From Pseudomonadota bacterium (lineage in GTDB: Bacteria; Pseudomonadota; Gammaproteobacteria; UBA6186; Azoamicaceae): a stretch of DNA of 7,846 bases. Both the position numbers and the translations under genes were made by a program. The notes under the pieces are model-generated. The model had not been told where the DNA came from. It did not search any database and worked only from the letters and a program-made list of their open reading frames with translations. The stretch lies in the NCBI GenBank assembly GCA_021848375.1, contig JAJZUR010000071.1, positions 1 to 7,846 on the forward strand, given 5' to 3'. How positions within the stretch are numbered: the stretch's first letter is position 1; each line of letters begins with the position of its first letter. Shown here piece by piece: positions 5,786-7,846 of the stretch.

Positions 5786-6708
5786 GTCCAATCATTAGCA
5801 ACCGCGTTTGCGCCTTCAATGACAGCAAAGGTTTTGGTCAAAACCACTGAATCATTTAAATTGACACCCGATTTGATATGTACTCGACCATTTATTTTTT
5901 CACCAATTTGAACTTTACGCGTTTGAACTTTACCGTCTGCAATCACCATGATCTCATAACCTTCCATGGATAAGAGTAGACAAGCTTCTGGGATCACCAA
6001 CGCATGTTCGTGCATTGCCAATATTTGCCGCACATGCGCAGACATCCCTGGCCAGAGATCTTGGGTAGCATTATTCACTTTGGCTTTTATCAAAATGGTA
6101 TACGTTCTGCGATCGACGCTCGGCGCAATAAACTCAACCGTGCCTTGAAATTTTTTATCGGGAAATGCCTTAACGCTCACTTCTACGCCTTGCGCCAGAT
6201 CTAAACGACTGGCATAACTTTCTGGCACTTTATAGGTCAGTAATAACGTATCCGTATTCACAATATCAACAAGATCCGTCCCAACGGCCACAATCTCACC
6301 CGGTTTGACTATCCAATCCGACAAATAACCATCAAAAGGAGCTCGTACTTCTGGTCCCGCAATGATATTGGCTAATAGCGTGCCTTCCTTCACATAAGAA
6401 CCCGACGGTACCACAAATTTTTGGATCCGGCCTGCTCCACCGGCTTTGATCTTAAGTTCCTTTTCTGCCGTTAAAGTCCCAATGGTATTAATGACTTCTG
6501 GCATGGGTGCTTCTTTTACCCGTACCGTCTGAACCTGCAGGAGCGGCAACGCTCCCGCCCCTCCAAATCCAAAGTATTGATAGAAATCTTTGGCAAAGAA
6601 GGATAAAATCAAAATACCTGCCAAGGCTAACCAGAGCACTTTGTGGTGTCTGAGACGAGCTGGCAAAGGAAGCTTAGGGATTTGTTTCAAAAAGTTTTTC
6701 AATTTCAT
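5773..6708 (-). CDS. RND periplasmic adaptor (membrane fusion protein), short form without alpha-hairpin
   Basis: This 311-residue protein is the adaptor subunit that links the permease to an outer-membrane channel. A basic N-terminus is followed by one membrane anchor (about 22-38, VLWLALAGILILSFF); there is no lipobox. The first lipoyl half (about 87-113, KIKAGGAGRIQKFVV...GSYVKEGTLLA) runs almost directly into the second (about 119-150, EVRAPFDGYLSDWIVKPGEIV). In typical adaptors 50 or more residues of alpha-helical hairpin sit between them, so this one lacks the hairpin tip. A beta-barrel (about 153-230, ending DLWPGMSAHVR) and a membrane-proximal domain (about 235-297) follow. The only usable start is the ATG at 6706-6708, as an in-frame stop lies shortly upstream; its ribosome site is weak (ACAGG about 11 bases away). 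First gene of the operon with the permease. Confidence 0.9.
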   Translation of the reverse strand: MKLKNFLKQIPKLPLPARLRHHKVLWLALAGILILSFFAKDFYQYFGFGGAGALPLLQVQTVRVKEAPMPEVINTIGTLTAEKELKIKAGGAGRIQKFVVPSGSYVKEGTLLANIIAGPEVRAPFDGYLSDWIVKPGEIVAVGTDLVDIVNTDTLLLTYKVPESYASRLDLAQGVEVSVKAFPDKKFQGTVEFIAPSVDRRTYTILIKAKVNNATQDLWPGMSAHVRQILAMHEHALVIPEACLLLSMEGYEIMVIADGKVQTRKVQIGEKINGRVHIKSGVNLNDSVVLTKTFAVIEGANAVANDWTGDW

Positions 6709-6770
6709 TACAAAAATGCCTGTGGTATTGTTTTACAAGATTATTTTATCATTTCTAGGAGTCTTTTACT
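6709..6770. promoter_or_regulatory. divergent promoter region between efflux operon and dapD
   Basis: These 62 bases must hold start signals for both directions. For dapD the AGGAG at 6757-6761, nine bases before the ATG, is clear, and an AT-rich TATCAT (6747-6752) could be a -10 box, but no well-spaced -35 box is visible. For the efflux operon I see no convincing promoter. A small palindrome, TTGT-TTT-ACAA (6728-6738), sits in the middle and could be a binding site; no regulator gene is adjacent. Confidence 0.35.
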
Positions 6771-7589
6771 ATGACTGACTTGCAACCGATTATTGAAACG
6801 GCTTACGAGTCTCGTTCTAACTTGAGTCCTCAGTCAAAAGAGCCCCGACTAAGAGACGCTATTAATCAAACGTTAGCGGCACTAGAAGAGGGAACCTTAA
6901 GAGTTGCAGAACTTACTAATGGGCAATGGAAAGTGAATCAATGGATTAAAAAGGCCGTTTTACTGTATTTTTCCCTCCATAAAAGCGCTCCTATTGACGG
7001 ACACTTTACCCAATTTTACGATAAGGTTCCCCTACGCTTTGGGGATGCCTCCCCCGAAACCTTTGAAAACTTAAATATTAGAATTGTTCCACCGGCGACA
7101 GTACGTCGCGGCGCCTATATTGGCCCGAAATCCGTGTTAATGCCAAGTTATGTGAATATTGGCGCCTACATTGGGGAAGGAACAATGGTGGATACTTGGG
7201 CTACCGTGGGTTCCTGTGCGCAAATCGGCAAACAGGTTCATCTATCTGGCGGGGTTGGCATTGGCGGTGTCTTAGAACCGCTTCAAGCTAATCCCACCAT
7301 TATCGAGGATAACTGTTTTATCGGCGCTCGTTCAGAGATTGTCGAAGGCGTCATTGTAGAACATGGCGCAGTGATTTCGATGGGCGTCTACATCGGACAA
7401 AGTACAAGGATATATGATCGCGAAACCGATCAAATTTCTTATGGTCGTATTCCGGCTAACAGTGTGGTGGTTCCGGGCAGTCTGCCAAGCAAGGATGGCC
7501 GATATAGTCTTTACTGCGCTGTTATTGTCAAAAAAGTTGATGATAAAACTCGAGAAAAAACCAGTATTAATGAATTATTACGAACATAG
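6771..7589 (+). CDS. dapD: 2,3,4,5-tetrahydropyridine-2,6-dicarboxylate N-succinyltransferase
   Basis: DapD transfers a succinyl group from succinyl-CoA to tetrahydrodipicolinate in the succinylase branch of the pathway to meso-diaminopimelate and lysine, in the cytoplasm. The 272-residue product matches E. coli DapD (274) nearly end to end. The N-terminal helical domain spans about 1-100 (IIETAYESR, LRVAE, QWIKKAVLL). The left-handed beta-helix spans about 105-235 with hexapeptide repeats; the stretches MPSYVNIGAYIGEGTMVDTW and VHLSGGVGIGGVLEPLQANP are hallmark. The proposed catalytic residues D141 and E189 are present at the E. coli positions. The C-terminus SKDGRYSLYCAVIVKKVD...INELLRT is also standard. 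ATG with AGGAG nine bases upstream. It diverges from the efflux operon and is followed by a membrane protein gene 20 bases on, probably co-transcribed. No other dap gene is in the window. Confidence 0.98.
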   Translation: MTDLQPIIETAYESRSNLSPQSKEPRLRDAINQTLAALEEGTLRVAELTNGQWKVNQWIKKAVLLYFSLHKSAPIDGHFTQFYDKVPLRFGDASPETFENLNIRIVPPATVRRGAYIGPKSVLMPSYVNIGAYIGEGTMVDTWATVGSCAQIGKQVHLSGGVGIGGVLEPLQANPTIIEDNCFIGARSEIVEGVIVEHGAVISMGVYIGQSTRIYDRETDQISYGRIPANSVVVPGSLPSKDGRYSLYCAVIVKKVDDKTREKTSINELLRT

Positions 7590-7609
7590 TTGCAATAAAG
7601 GAGCATCTC

Positions 7610-7846
7610 ATGAAACATCAAAAAAGGATCCGATCGATTGTTATTTTGATAACGCTTGGCGCATTGTTGTTGGGATTTACTTATTATAAAACGCAATCTT
7701 CACAGCAAATACCCAAAACGCCCCCTTTGCTGACCGAGAATGCTGAAAATCTGCAAGCAACTGAACATTTATTGGCGACTTTTTTCCCGGGCAAAGAAAA
7801 AACATGGATCCAATTGCTAAAAGCAACTGCTCTTTTGGATAAGCTG
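7610..7846 (+). CDS. unrecognised membrane-anchored protein, N-terminal part (cut by window end)
   Basis: An ATG at 7610 with AAAGGAG about eight bases upstream opens 79 codons with no stop before the window ends. The basic N-terminus (MKHQKRIRS) and a hydrophobic stretch of about 18 residues (IVILITLGALLLGFTYY, about 10-26) form a signal anchor. The following part is polar with a proline-rich linker (QQIPKTPPLL), then a helical region (about 50-79, including ATEHLLATFFPGKEKTW), presumably in the periplasm. I do not recognise the family. The 20-base gap after dapD and the good ribosome site suggest co-transcription, but a link to diaminopimelate synthesis is not shown. Confidence 0.75.
   Translation, partial: MKHQKRIRSIVILITLGALLLGFTYYKTQSSQQIPKTPPLLTENAENLQATEHLLATFFPGKEKTWIQLLKATALLDKL

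Noticed and set aside
7414..7696. Additional frames overlapping the end of dapD on both strands
   Set aside because: They overlap the certain dapD C-terminus and the start of the next gene, lack ribosome sites and show no recognisable domain.

Overview
The window looks like a chromosomal segment of a moderately AT-rich gammaproteobacterium. DapD and RelE follow the Escherichia coli proteins almost residue for residue, and the IS30-type transposase end, short intergenic gaps and dispersed GC-rich hairpin repeat fit that group. An intracellular or host-associated lineage such as the Legionellales would fit the base composition, but this is inference; nothing here fixes the genus.

The left third (1 to about 2760) is accessory DNA. 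It opens with the last 40 codons of an IS30-family transposase, whose end has cut into an unrecognised leftward gene (88-438), so that gene's last codons are now IS sequence. An AT-rich spacer follows with only weak small-ORF candidates. A leftward AAA_14/DUF4143 ATPase (766-1929) comes next, with a good promoter. Then there is a GC-rich double-hairpin repeat (2047-2093) and a rightward RelE-type toxin-antitoxin pair (2208-2733), with its own promoter and a palindromic operator candidate.

The right two thirds (2771-7846) look like core or semi-core genome. A leftward two-gene operon encodes a short periplasmic adaptor (5773-6708) and an HAE1-type RND efflux permease (2771-5773), joined by a TAATG stop/start overlap. 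The adaptor lacks the alpha-helical hairpin that normally reaches the outer-membrane channel, and no outer-membrane factor gene is present. Diverging from the adaptor across 62 bases is dapD (lysine/diaminopimelate pathway). It is followed after 20 bases by the start of an unrecognised membrane-anchored protein that runs off the window.

I found no RNA gene, CRISPR array or convincing new multi-gene system. The points most worth checking are the hairpin-less adaptor, the IS-made chimeric C-terminus, the hairpin repeat, and the inverted repeats placed over the ATPase and toxin-antitoxin promoters.
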